From Pseudoalteromonas sp. CO133X (GTDB lineage Bacteria > Pseudomonadota > Gammaproteobacteria > Enterobacterales > Alteromonadaceae): 64,000 nt of DNA. The notes under the pieces are model-generated. The model saw only the letters and a list, made by a program, of their open reading frames with translations. It was not told the origin of the DNA and did no database searches. The position numbers were made by a program, and so were the translations under genes. Where the stretch lies: assembly GCA_004208945.1 (NCBI GenBank), contig SGPE01000022.1, positions 62,001-126,000 of the forward strand, read 5' to 3'. How positions within the stretch are numbered: position 1 is the stretch's first letter; every line of letters starts with the position of its first letter. This document shows, piece after piece, positions 51,662-60,336 of this stretch.

Positions 51662-52237
51662 TTGTTTATGCATATGTCACTGGCTTCTGGAAAGTGGTTG
51701 CCGATAGGTTGCTTAAATCATCATACTCAGCTTTTTGTTGGGGATAAGGTGGTTGTGACTTTTTATGATGCACAAGGTGAGTTAGCTGATTTGTCATTTC
51801 AGTACCCTATCACTAGCTCTGATGAGGGTGAGCCTCATAATTGGCCTCGTTCAATTGCTGAGCATATAAATGTGCACATGCCCATGATTCGAGCAGGAAA
51901 AATAACAGATCAGGGTCTCATTGTTGCATATCGGCTAAATCAGATTTATGCCTTAGAAAGTACGGGTATAACCCATGTAAAAGTAGCATTTAACTGTATT
52001 GCGAAGTGCGAAAAGCAAATAAAGGATAAAAATCAAGAGTATGATTATGTTTATCCGCAAGCATGCAATGCTTACAGCTCAGGTGTAAAAGTATTACAAC
52101 CAAAGACAGGCCATATTTATATGTGTAAACCTTGGCCGTATACAGAGTTTTGTCGTGTGAAAGAATCACATAACCCACTCTATGAACCTGGTGTGGGTAA
52201 AAGTTGGCCCATGGCATGGCAGCAAGTATCACATTGA
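51662..52237 (+). CDS. Headless GbpA-like protein: GbpA2 domain plus CBM73, no LPMO domain or signal peptide
   Basis: 191 residues. Residues about 10-112 match the second domain of GbpA-type colonisation factors (KWLPIGCL, GDKVVVTFYDAQGEL, WPRSIAEHIN, IRAGKI, NQIYAL). Residues about 130-189 match a chitin-binding CBM73 module (YMCKPWPYTEFC, YEPGVGKSWPMAW; Cys135, Cys155, Cys164). A normal GbpA has a signal peptide and an AA10 copper LPMO domain with N-terminal His before these; both are missing. An in-frame stop lies four codons upstream of the TTG at 51662, so nothing continues 5'. AGGGTG precedes TTG 51662; ATG 51668 is also possible. It looks like a deletion relic under an intact c-di-GMP riboswitch, or a new cytoplasmic form. 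Confidence 0.75.
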   Translation: MFMHMSLASGKWLPIGCLNHHTQLFVGDKVVVTFYDAQGELADLSFQYPITSSDEGEPHNWPRSIAEHINVHMPMIRAGKITDQGLIVAYRLNQIYALESTGITHVKVAFNCIAKCEKQIKDKNQEYDYVYPQACNAYSSGVKVLQPKTGHIYMCKPWPYTEFCRVKESHNPLYEPGVGKSWPMAWQQVSH

Positions 52238-52271
52238 TAGTTTCCCCCTAAATGCTATTTAGCATTGTTTG

Positions 52272-52298
52272 GCCCACTCAATTTGAGTGGGCTTTTTT
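52272..52298 (+). terminator. Intrinsic terminator
   Basis: GCCCACTCAA/TTGAGTGGGC with a T6 tract, 35 bases after the GbpA-like gene. It overlaps the nominal beginning of the oligopeptidase frame, which argues for a later start there. Confidence 0.88.
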
Positions 52299-52346
52299 AT
52301 TTCTGTGTTAGACTCGGGTCATTCGTTTTTAATCGTGGTTTTTCCT

Positions 52347-54422
52347 GTGTCGCAAAATTCTTATTCTTTGTCTTTATTAACGCCTACCCCTGTAGCTAAA
52401 AAACAACCTCATCAACTAACAACTCATCAATTAACTCGTACTGATAACTACTACTGGATGCGTGATGATGAGCGCGAGAATGTAGACGTGTTGGCACATT
52501 TACATGCAGAAAATGAATATTGTGAAAAACAGCTTGCCAGTATTAAACCGCTACGAGAAGCGTTATTTAACGAACTAAAAGAGCGGATAGTTAAGGATGA
52601 TAATACCTTTCCTGTAAAGGATGGCCTGTTCTGGTATCACTCAGAAGTTCGTGGTGATGATGAATATGCGCGCCATTATCGAAGTAGTTCAATCGAAGCC
52701 CACGACAAGCAGTTATTGTTAGATGTAAACCAATTAGCCAGTGATTACGAATTTTATGAACTAGGTGAAGTCGCAATTAGTCCTGATGAGCAATTACTTG
52801 CTTATTCTGAAGATACCGAAGGCCGCCGTATTTACACCGCGCGTTTTAAAAATATTGCCAGTGGCGAAGTGTTTAGCGATGTACTTGAAAACACGGAAGG
52901 GCAAATTGTTTGGGCTAATGACAGTAAAACAGTCTTTTATGTGAAAAAAGACCTACAAACTTTATTGGGTTTTCAGGTGTATCGCCATGTGTTAGGTACC
53001 CCACAAGCAGATGATGTTTTAGTGTATGAAGAACAGGATAAAAGCTTTTTTCTGGGGCTTGGTAAGAGTCGAGATGAAAGCTTAATTATTATTGATTTAG
53101 CTACGACTGAAACGAACGATACTTGGGTACTTGACGCTAACAATCCCGAGGGAGAATTCAGCGCGTTAATGCCGCGTGAAGAAGGCCATGAGTTTGACGT
53201 TGATAAGCTTGGCGATACTTTTTATATAGTCACAAATTGGCAAGCCAAAAACTTCCGTTTAATGACTGCCACAACCGACACAATTGCTACAAAAGAACAG
53301 TGGCAGGAGCATACTGCGCACCGTCATAATGTGCTATTGGAAGGGGTCGAAATATTCAATGACTATCTTGTTTTAACTGAGCGAGAGCTTGGTCAAACCC
53401 GCTTTGTGGTTGTTGATAAGCAGGAAGAGCGACTCACATTAGAGTTTGATGACCCTTGTTATTATGCCGCAATAGCGATGAACCCTGAGCCTAACACTCG
53501 CTTTGCACGTATTTATTACTCAAGTCTAACAACACCAGGTTCATTGTATGATGTTGATTTAAAAACGGGTAACAAAACGTTATTAAAACAACAGCAAGTA
53601 CTTGGTGAGTTTGACCCAGAGCACTATCGTTCAGAACGATTAATGATCACCGTAAGAGATGGTGAGCAAGTACCAGTGTCATTGGTGTATCGTATTGATA
53701 AGTTTAAGCAAGATGGCTCTAACCCTTTGTTGCAATATGGATATGGAGCTTATGGTATTACCATTGATCCGAGTTTTTCTAGTAGTTCATTGAGCCTGCT
53801 TGATCGTGGCTTTGTTTATGCCATTGCCCATATTCGTGGCGGTGAAATGCTAGGTCGTCATTGGTATGAACAAGGTAAAAAACAGCATAAACAAAATAGC
53901 TTTAATGATTTTATTGATGTTACTCGCTCACTCACTGAGCAAGGCTATGCACATCCACAGAAGGTGTTTGCCTCAGGGGGAAGTGCTGGCGGTTTATTAA
54001 TGGGGGCTGTGGTAAATCAAGCACCAGAGCTTTATTTAGGCGTGGGCTGTCACGTACCTTTTTTAGATGTGCTGACAACCATGCTTGATGAGAGTATTCC
54101 CCTTACAACAAATGAGTATGATGAGTGGGGTAATCCAAATGATCCCGACTTTTACGAGGTCATTAACGCTTATTCCCCATACGATAATATTATGGCTCAA
54201 GCCTACCCAAATATATTAGTAACGACGGGTTTTCATGACTCGCAAGTACAATACTGGGAGCCGATGAAATGGGTTGCGAAACTGCGTGAGATAAAAACAG
54301 ACGACAATATTGTTGTGTTTAAAACGGATATGGATGCCGGACACGGAGGCGCTTCTGGACGCTTTAAAAGCCTTGAAGAGAAAGCGCTTGAGATGGCCTT
54401 TTTTATGGCTCTATTAGGTTGA
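52347..54422 (+). CDS. ptrB: Oligopeptidase B (S9A serine peptidase)
   Basis: A cytoplasmic peptidase that cuts peptides after Arg or Lys. From GTG 52347 it is 691 residues, close to E. coli PtrB. The frame opens at 52287, but that start lies inside a terminator hairpin. An N-terminal seven-bladed propeller (about 60-410) gates a C-terminal alpha/beta hydrolase. The triad is Ser546 (SGGSAGG), Asp631 (FHDSQVQYWEP) and His666 (DAGHGGASGR). Other conserved parts are YGAYGI and AHIRGGEMLGRHWY. The exact start is uncertain because neither GTG (52335 or 52347) has a strong Shine-Dalgarno sequence. Confidence 0.92.
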   Translation: MSQNSYSLSLLTPTPVAKKQPHQLTTHQLTRTDNYYWMRDDERENVDVLAHLHAENEYCEKQLASIKPLREALFNELKERIVKDDNTFPVKDGLFWYHSEVRGDDEYARHYRSSSIEAHDKQLLLDVNQLASDYEFYELGEVAISPDEQLLAYSEDTEGRRIYTARFKNIASGEVFSDVLENTEGQIVWANDSKTVFYVKKDLQTLLGFQVYRHVLGTPQADDVLVYEEQDKSFFLGLGKSRDESLIIIDLATTETNDTWVLDANNPEGEFSALMPREEGHEFDVDKLGDTFYIVTNWQAKNFRLMTATTDTIATKEQWQEHTAHRHNVLLEGVEIFNDYLVLTERELGQTRFVVVDKQEERLTLEFDDPCYYAAIAMNPEPNTRFARIYYSSLTTPGSLYDVDLKTGNKTLLKQQQVLGEFDPEHYRSERLMITVRDGEQVPVSLVYRIDKFKQDGSNPLLQYGYGAYGITIDPSFSSSSLSLLDRGFVYAIAHIRGGEMLGRHWYEQGKKQHKQNSFNDFIDVTRSLTEQGYAHPQKVFASGGSAGGLLMGAVVNQAPELYLGVGCHVPFLDVLTTMLDESIPLTTNEYDEWGNPNDPDFYEVINAYSPYDNIMAQAYPNILVTTGFHDSQVQYWEPMKWVAKLREIKTDDNIVVFKTDMDAGHGGASGRFKSLEEKALEMAFFMALLG

Positions 54423-54478
54423 AAATAACCATTTTAAAGCTAATATTACCTTAAACGTAGTAAGAGTGATGTTTGGTT

Positions 54479-54889
54479 ATGTTTAAGCCCCATGGGGAGT
54501 GGTTTTATAAAATAAGCCCTCCTTGCGTATTTATTGAGTTTAGAGGCTGTGTTAATAAAGAGGCGTTTGTTGACTTCACGAATAAAATAGCAGACGAAAT
54601 AACAGGCAACTCAATAAAAAACCTTCATCATTTAATTATAAACGTTAAGCAGTTTGAATTAGCCACAGCAGAAAGCGTTCATATAGCAAAAGCTTATTTT
54701 GAAACGGTTAAATCACGTGGCTATAAACAAGTTGATTATGTGGCACCTAATAGTGTGGCTCAAAGTTTGATAGAGTCTGTTTGGAAAGACAGTGGACTCA
54801 AGGTGACCTTCCATAAAGATATAAATAGCTTCCTTGAAATTAATCCGCAATGTGAAGAAATGCGAGCTTGGTTAGAGTCAGCAACATAA
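54479..54889 (+). CDS. SpoIIAA-like (STAS-fold) protein
   Basis: 136 residues with no signal peptide. The pattern of beta strands and helices (VFIEFRGCVNKEAFVDFTNKI, HHLIINVKQFEL) fits the SpoIIAA-like/STAS family of small bacterial proteins with unknown ligand. ATG 54479 is preferred to the TTG two codons earlier. It follows oligopeptidase B by about 55 bases and may be read from the same transcript. No direct function is known. Confidence 0.7.
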   Translation: MFKPHGEWFYKISPPCVFIEFRGCVNKEAFVDFTNKIADEITGNSIKNLHHLIINVKQFELATAESVHIAKAYFETVKSRGYKQVDYVAPNSVAQSLIESVWKDSGLKVTFHKDINSFLEINPQCEEMRAWLESAT

Positions 54890-54900
54890 ACTATAAGCCT

Positions 54901-54917
54901 GCCCATTTGGGCTTTTA
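54901..54917 (+). terminator. Small terminator-like hairpin
   Basis: GCCCA-TT-TGGGC followed by TTTTATT, 11 bases after the SpoIIAA-like gene. The stem is short, so efficiency is doubtful. Confidence 0.5.
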
Positions 54918-54952
54918 TTAAATGAGCTGCAAAGTACCTAATTGGTTATAGC

Positions 54953-55684
54953 TCAGATCCCTAAAATACCTTCAAGATTCATTTTAAAACGGCGCGATAA
55001 ATTTAAAATCGCGTTGCTTTTTAAAATAACTTTATAATCACCACAGTCGGTCGGTATCAACTCACTGATTGCTTTTTTACGAACTAAAGTAGAGCGATGA
55101 ATACGAATAAACCCTTTACTTGCCAGCTTCTCTGTTAAGTTTTTCATCGTTTCGCGGTGTAATATTGGGCGAGGACTATCTTGGCAATGCAACTCTACAT
55201 AGTTACCAGCCCCATTTATCCATACGATTTCTTCAATATCTACGAGCCTCACTTTGCCTACATCCCGAACGATTAAATGAGAGTTTTCTTGTTCTTCCAA
55301 GTACCTTTGATGATGTGCGTTGACAAGCGGACACAAGTGAATAAGCTTTTCAAAACATTGGTTTATACGCATAGAATTTGCAGTCGTAAGTATAAAGTCA
55401 ATAGCGCCTATTTCATAAGCTAAGTTCGCTAATTGCGCTGAGTCAGCAACAATAACGAGCTTTAAATGCTTGGCTAGCTCCGTTAGTTGTAGCAACTCAA
55501 GTGAAATAGGTGACGAGTTAAGTTGATAAAACGCAACGTGAGTATTTTCAAAATTAAAGTTACTAATGTTATTAATAACAGTGACGGCGTTAAAGCTATG
55601 ATGCCGTGTTATTGCGCTTTCAAGCACTTGTGCAAATTGCGGCTCAGTTATATTTATTATGCTGTTAAATAAAATGCTTTGCAT
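54953..55684 (-). CDS. LytTR-type DNA-binding regulator with a degenerate receiver
   Basis: 243 residues. The C-terminal LytTR domain (about 140-240; GKVRLVDIEEIVWINGAGNYVELH, then FIRIHRSTLVRK) binds DNA. The N-terminal part (about 1-115) has the length and strand pattern of a response-regulator receiver, but the strand-3 end reads VAFYQLNSSP with no phosphoacceptor Asp. It probably works without phosphorylation. It is divergent from a large TBDR gene across 216 bases, so that receptor is its best candidate target. Confidence 0.82.
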   Translation of the reverse strand: MQSILFNSIINITEPQFAQVLESAITRHHSFNAVTVINNISNFNFENTHVAFYQLNSSPISLELLQLTELAKHLKLVIVADSAQLANLAYEIGAIDFILTTANSMRINQCFEKLIHLCPLVNAHHQRYLEEQENSHLIVRDVGKVRLVDIEEIVWINGAGNYVELHCQDSPRPILHRETMKNLTEKLASKGFIRIHRSTLVRKKAISELIPTDCGDYKVILKSNAILNLSRRFKMNLEGILGI

Positions 55685-55900
55685 TGTAGCTCCGAATGTA
55701 GCGTACCTGTTAAAAACAATAAGACCGTGTCTGTTCCTATTTTCTATTCAAATTATTTTACAATTTAGTTATCCCTCAAAATATTCCACTTATCCCTAAT
55801 TTTAATCCGCTTACAAAATGCAGCTATCTGAAATGCATAAAGCCCAATAATGTGGCGAGCTGTAACTAAGTGGTTACAAATAATTTTCAGGGGAATTACC

Positions 55901-58831
55901 ATGATAAAAAACGAAAAAAATCCACGTCCATTATTTGTCTATTCTGCAATTGCGATGGCAATGATGGGAGGCGTGTCGGTAAATGCGGTGGCACAGGATG
56001 AAGAATTAGAAAAGGTTGAGCGTATTCAAGTGACAGGGTCGCGAATTCGCTCTGCAGAAGCTATGTCTTCAGCCCCTATTCAAGTTGTTGATAGCTCGGC
56101 TATTGATGCTTCAGGTTCATTAAACATTCAAGACTTATTACTTGAAAACCCAGCGTTTGGTACACCGGCAATTAGTCGTACAAACTCAAACTTCAATACT
56201 TCAAGTGCAGGTGTTGCGACGGTAGATTTACGTAACTTAGGCTCGAACAGAACGCTTGTACTTGTGAATGGCCGACGTTATGTCGCCGGTGTTCCTGGTA
56301 GCTCAGCCGTTGATTTAAATACCATACCAAGTCAGTTTATTGAGCGTGTTGAAATTATGACCGGTGGCGCATCGTCGGTGTATGGTTCTGATGCTGTAGC
56401 GGGTGTAGTTAACTTTGTCCTCAAAGATGATTTTGAAGGAATTGAGTTTGAAGGCCAGTATGGTGAGTCTAAAGAAGGGGATGATCAATCTAGACAATTC
56501 TCAGTGACTTCTGGCTTTAGTGGCTTGGATGATAAAGGGAAAGTGATGTTTCACCTAGGTTATTCTGACCAAGGTGGTGTTTTCGCTCGAGACCGTTCAC
56601 GTTCTTCTGTTGACCAAATTGCTCAAATTGCTTTTGAAAATAGCGAAACAGGTCAAGCGAGTGATATTTTTGAAGCTGTACGTCCATTTTTCTCATCGTT
56701 TCCTCCACAGGGACGATTTGATGCAGGTGACACACGCTTTACGTATAACAGTAATAACGTCTTACAAGACTCATTCAGCACCAATGGTGGTGACGGTGTT
56801 GAAGCAAATGGCTTTAACCGAAATGGTGTAAGGGCACTCGCAATTCCTACAGAGCGTTACTTGTTTGCATCTAACGGCAGCTACGATATTACCGATAAAC
56901 ATACTTTCTTTTTTGAAGGTACATATGCATCAACATCAACTCAATCTGAGCTAGAGCCTTTCCCTTTTGCTTCAGATGATATTTATGCTAACGGGCGTGT
57001 TCCTATTGAATTTTTGGTTAATGATGAGCTGCTGCGCAATGCATTTGTACCGGATGAAATCTATAACGCAGCAACAGACACTGATGGTGATGGTTTAAGA
57101 GATATTTTCTTTGCAAAACGACTCTCCGATATTGGTAATCGCGGCGCACGAGCTGAGCGTGATACTTTCAGACTAGCAGTTGGTTTCCAAGGTGAAATTA
57201 ACGATAGTTGGTTTTATGACACCTACTATGTATACGGTAAAACAAAAGAAGCGCAGCTTTCTAGTGGTTTAGTTAATGTACAAAGCTTTCGCCGAGGTTT
57301 AGAGGCTGTTATTGATAGCCAAGATTTAGACAATGATGGAATTACCAACGAAGCAATTTGTTTAGATGCCACTGCGAGAAGCTTTAATTGTGCTCCAGTC
57401 AATATTTTTGGTTTTAACTCTATGTCGCAAAGTGCAATAGACTTTGTTCGAGCGCCAAGCATGTTGTCGACTTCTGTAGAGCAAGAGATTATCGGCGGTA
57501 ATATCACTGGTGATTTATTTGAATTACCTGCCGGTATGGTCGGTATTGCAGCAGGTTTTGAATACCGTGAAGAGTTCTCACGTAGTGAGTTTGATGCACT
57601 ACAACAAGCTGGCTTAAATGCAGGTAATGCAATTCCTGCTACAGAAGGTGAGTTTGATGTAACAGAGTATTATGTAGAGGCTAATATTCCAGTACTTGAA
57701 TCTGTTACCATGAATGCAGCAATTCGTTTGTCTGATTATTCAACAGTAGGAAACACAGAAAGTTGGAATGTGGGTGTTGATTGGGAAGTTACTGAGGATT
57801 TACGTCTTCGTGCAACACGTGCTCGTTCTACTCGTGCTCCTAATATTGATGAACTATTTTCACCGCCTTCTCAAACTTTCCCTAGTGGCTTAAATGACCC
57901 TTGTGTAGGTGTCTCTAGTACGGGTGATGGTGCTCTGGGTGATGCGTGTCGTGCCGATGTTGGTATTGCAAATAACATCGCGACAAATGGTGAGTTTACG
58001 CTAAACCAGTCAGATTTACAGGGTATCAGTGGTTTCAATCGTGGTAATCCTGATTTAAAAGAAGAAGTGGGTGATTCCGTAACCGTGGGTGTTGTGTTTA
58101 CACCAGAAAGCTTAATCTCTGGCTTAGATATCACAATCGATTATTTTGATATCGAGGTAACCGATGCAATCGTTCCAACACCACGCCAATTTATACTTTC
58201 GCAGTGTTATGGTGGCGGTGACGACAGTTTCTGTAACTTTATTACTCGTCGCAGTGCAGCAGCAGGTAATAACAGTGCTGGCTCACTTGAGTTTATTGAC
58301 AGTGGACAATCAAATAGTGGTGGTATAAGTACTGAAGGGGTTGATTTAACCTTAACTTACTCTAGTGATATCGGTCCTGGTCAATTCAGAACGCGTTTAG
58401 CGTATACTTACCTAATTGATGGTTACACAATTCCACTACCTGGTGCCGATAAAGATGAGTTTGCTGGTGAAGTGGGCTCTTCTGAGCATAAGGCTAACTG
58501 GAACTTTGGCTACAAATATAATGATTTTGACTTTAATTGGAGCTTAACATTTATTGGTGATGCTGCTTTTGATGATCAATTCTTAAATTCGTTTGATAAC
58601 ATTCCTGCAGGGTCTGTAGGAGTTGGTTCCGTTACTTACCATGATGTTCAGGCAAGTTATCATATAACTGACTCAATAGAGTTATATGCAGGTGCAAATA
58701 ACTTATTTGATAAAGAACCACCACGTATCATTTCAGGTGTAACTGGCTCAGATACAGGGGCTGAAACTGATGCAGGTACGTATGATCCTATCGGTCGAAC
58801 TGTCTATGTAGGTTTTAGAAGTAAGTTTTAA
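55901..58831 (+). CDS. TonB-dependent receptor of the large Alteromonadales type
   Basis: 976 residues from ATG 55901 (AGGGGAA just before it); the frame opens 17 codons earlier without signal-peptide character. The signal peptide ends near VAQ-DEE. The TonB box ERIQVTGSRI is about residues 41-50. The plug shows LRNLGSNRTLVLVNGRRYVAG and MTGGASSVYGSDAVAGVVNFVLK. The barrel ends VGFRSKF. Asp-rich loops DTDGDGLRD and DLDNDGITN look like calcium sites. This subfamily takes up peptides or polysaccharide fragments in relatives; the substrate here is unknown. Divergent from the LytTR regulator. Two copies of a hairpin-rich repeat follow the gene. Confidence 0.92.
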   Translation: MIKNEKNPRPLFVYSAIAMAMMGGVSVNAVAQDEELEKVERIQVTGSRIRSAEAMSSAPIQVVDSSAIDASGSLNIQDLLLENPAFGTPAISRTNSNFNTSSAGVATVDLRNLGSNRTLVLVNGRRYVAGVPGSSAVDLNTIPSQFIERVEIMTGGASSVYGSDAVAGVVNFVLKDDFEGIEFEGQYGESKEGDDQSRQFSVTSGFSGLDDKGKVMFHLGYSDQGGVFARDRSRSSVDQIAQIAFENSETGQASDIFEAVRPFFSSFPPQGRFDAGDTRFTYNSNNVLQDSFSTNGGDGVEANGFNRNGVRALAIPTERYLFASNGSYDITDKHTFFFEGTYASTSTQSELEPFPFASDDIYANGRVPIEFLVNDELLRNAFVPDEIYNAATDTDGDGLRDIFFAKRLSDIGNRGARAERDTFRLAVGFQGEINDSWFYDTYYVYGKTKEAQLSSGLVNVQSFRRGLEAVIDSQDLDNDGITNEAICLDATARSFNCAPVNIFGFNSMSQSAIDFVRAPSMLSTSVEQEIIGGNITGDLFELPAGMVGIAAGFEYREEFSRSEFDALQQAGLNAGNAIPATEGEFDVTEYYVEANIPVLESVTMNAAIRLSDYSTVGNTESWNVGVDWEVTEDLRLRATRARSTRAPNIDELFSPPSQTFPSGLNDPCVGVSSTGDGALGDACRADVGIANNIATNGEFTLNQSDLQGISGFNRGNPDLKEEVGDSVTVGVVFTPESLISGLDITIDYFDIEVTDAIVPTPRQFILSQCYGGGDDSFCNFITRRSAAAGNNSAGSLEFIDSGQSNSGGISTEGVDLTLTYSSDIGPGQFRTRLAYTYLIDGYTIPLPGADKDEFAGEVGSSEHKANWNFGYKYNDFDFNWSLTFIGDAAFDDQFLNSFDNIPAGSVGVGSVTYHDVQASYHITDSIELYAGANNLFDKEPPRIISGVTGSDTGAETDAGTYDPIGRTVYVGFRSKF

Positions 58832-58855
58832 ATAAGTGATTTAATGCCACTTATA

Positions 58856-58980
58856 CCAATAAAAACGCCACTGATAACAGTGGCGTTGTTGTATCGAATA
58901 AGAGGCTTTAATGTAGATCATGAATCGCTTGTTGTTTAACGATTTTCCCTACGTAAAGCCCTCTTTCGAGGGCTTTTTAT
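58856..58980. repeat. Hairpin-rich repeat, copy 1
   Basis: About 125 bases beginning CCAATAAAAACGCCACT. It has two hairpins: AACGCCACT-GATAAC-AGTGGCGTT and AAAGCCCTC-TTTC-GAGGGCTTT with a T tract. The first lies about 30 bases after the TBDR stop codon and the second can terminate that gene. A diverged second copy lies at 59152-59271. Confidence 0.7.
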
Positions 58981-59151
58981 TTGCTCAAAGCTTTATCATA
59001 TCGACTCTATAAATACTCATGCTTACTTAAGCCATTAAGTCATATGAATGACGGCTAATTCATATTTACAAGTTATTTGGTCATCTAGTTTGATTTAAAA
59101 AGGATATAGTGAGCAGGCTAAAATGCGCTTTATAAATGCAACCCGTTAAGC

Positions 59152-59271
59152 CCAATAAAAACGCCACTAATAACAGTGGCGTTGTTGTATTGATACTCAG
59201 AGACTAATGTAGAAAATGAGTTATTCGTTATTTAACTATTTCCTACGCAAGCCCTCTTAGAGGGCTTTTAT
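59152..59271. repeat. Hairpin-rich repeat, copy 2
   Basis: About 120 bases with the same order of parts as copy 1 (CCAATAAAAACGCCACT, AGTGGCGTTGTTGTAT, CTAATGTAGA, TTTCCTACG, GCCCTC...GAGGGCTTTTAT). It ends two bases before the stop codon of the convergent Dps gene. The 171 bases between the copies hold no gene I can support. Confidence 0.7.
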
Positions 59272-59273
59272 AC

Positions 59274-59747
59274 TTAACCTAAGTAGGATTTTAGCATCCA
59301 AACTAGTTTCTCTTGCTCTTTAATGTAGTCACTCATCAGCGCCGCAGAGCCTTCATCGTCAGCATCACCTGCTTGAGATAAAATATCGCGTTGCATTTGG
59401 ATGAGTGTACTGTAGCCTGCTAATAAGTTTTCTACTGCAGCAGTGCCTTCAGTAATATTTTTTGCTTCGCTTATTTTACTTGCTTCAATGTACTCTGAAA
59501 ATGCGTGTACTGGTGTGCCGCCTAAAGTCAGAATACGCTCCGCAATTTCATCAACTTTTTCAAGTAATAAGTTATAAATCTCTTCAAATTTAAGGTGTAA
59601 TTCAAAAAAGTTACGACCTTTGATATTCCAATGAAAGCCACGTGCGTTCATGTATTGAATTTGGTAGCAGCTTAATAAAGAGTTTAGTGATTTTACGATA
59701 TCTTCACTTTTTGCGCTGTTTAAACCAATTGCATTTACCTGTGACAT
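59274..59747 (-). CDS. dps: Dps-family ferritin-like DNA-protecting protein
   Basis: A 157-residue four-helix protein forming a 12-subunit shell that oxidises Fe(II) with hydrogen peroxide and stores it. The intersubunit ferroxidase ligands are all present with E. coli spacing: His39, His51, Glu55, Asp66 and Glu70. It lacks the Lys-rich N-terminal tail that E. coli Dps uses for DNA binding, so it may mainly store iron. Start after TAAGGAG. An OxyR-type site lies about 110 bases upstream. Confidence 0.93.
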   Translation of the reverse strand: MSQVNAIGLNSAKSEDIVKSLNSLLSCYQIQYMNARGFHWNIKGRNFFELHLKFEEIYNLLLEKVDEIAERILTLGGTPVHAFSEYIEASKISEAKNITEGTAAVENLLAGYSTLIQMQRDILSQAGDADDEGSAALMSDYIKEQEKLVWMLKSYLG

Positions 59748-60119
59748 AGATTGCTCCTTAAAAATAGCTGTTAATATTTTACTTTACTTGCTAGTGCGTG
59801 AGATTAAGTATTAGCCATTTCCAGTAATCTGTAAAATGGTTTAATTCGAACATAGTGATAGTTTAAACCTATCAGTGGCTGTTTTAGTTAATTTTCACAC
59901 TATCAATATAAGATTGGATGACCTATTACATAGGTTTGGGGCGAGAGAGCAAAAAATCTACCTAAAAGCGTGATTATTTTAAAATAAGGCAGATAACATG
60001 ATCTAAAACAAGGTTTAGATTGGCAAGCAACTAGGCTGATTTAGAAATTGATTTAGGTCAAAAAAACAACATTTCAGAAGCGCATAATGAGTTTACCGCA
60101 TTTATTTAGGAGAAGAAAA
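59748..60119. other. 372-base divergent intergenic region
   Basis: It contains the Dps promoter side with an OxyR-type motif and, on the plus side, the leader of a small membrane protein gene. No other gene is visible. Confidence 0.5.
59836..59872 (-). promoter_or_regulatory. OxyR-type binding site upstream of dps
   Basis: ATAGTTTAAACCTAT (59858-59872) fits the half-site pattern ATAG-N-T-N3-A-N-CTAT exactly. Seven bases away, ATGGTTTAATTCGAA (59836-59850) fits partly, giving the expected tandem spacing. It ends just before a TTTACA-N16-TAATAC promoter on the minus strand. Confidence 0.55.
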
Positions 60120-60329
60120 ATGGACGGTAAAACAGCGAAAGAAAACAAAGCTGAAATAGTGGTTGTAGTGATTGCATTACTTGCTTTTGTTATTGGCTTA
60201 GTAGGGCATTTAGCAGGTGCTAGCTTTGCAAATTTTGATACCTTTGGCTATATCGCTGCGCCTATCCCGCTTATTCTGGGTATTATCGTACTGATTTCAT
60301 ACAAAGTGGCAGCAAGTGCTGAAAAATAA
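60120..60329 (+). CDS. Small two-helix membrane protein
   Basis: 69 residues from ATG 60120, with AGGAG seven bases before it. The frame opens 11 codons earlier but without a ribosome-binding site. After a charged start (MDGKTAKENK) come two hydrophobic helices (about 13-33 and 42-62). No family is recognised. It ends eight bases from a convergent gene. Confidence 0.65.
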   Translation: MDGKTAKENKAEIVVVVIALLAFVIGLVGHLAGASFANFDTFGYIAAPIPLILGIIVLISYKVAASAEK

Positions 60330-60336
60330 GGCGCAA

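Noticed and set aside
52287..52346. An earlier start for oligopeptidase B
   Set aside because: The first codons fall inside the terminator hairpin and T tract of the preceding gene, and the extension has no counterpart in the family.
58856..59271. An insertion sequence or CRISPR-like array
   Set aside because: There is no transposase frame, no target duplication and only two diverged copies with no regular spacers.
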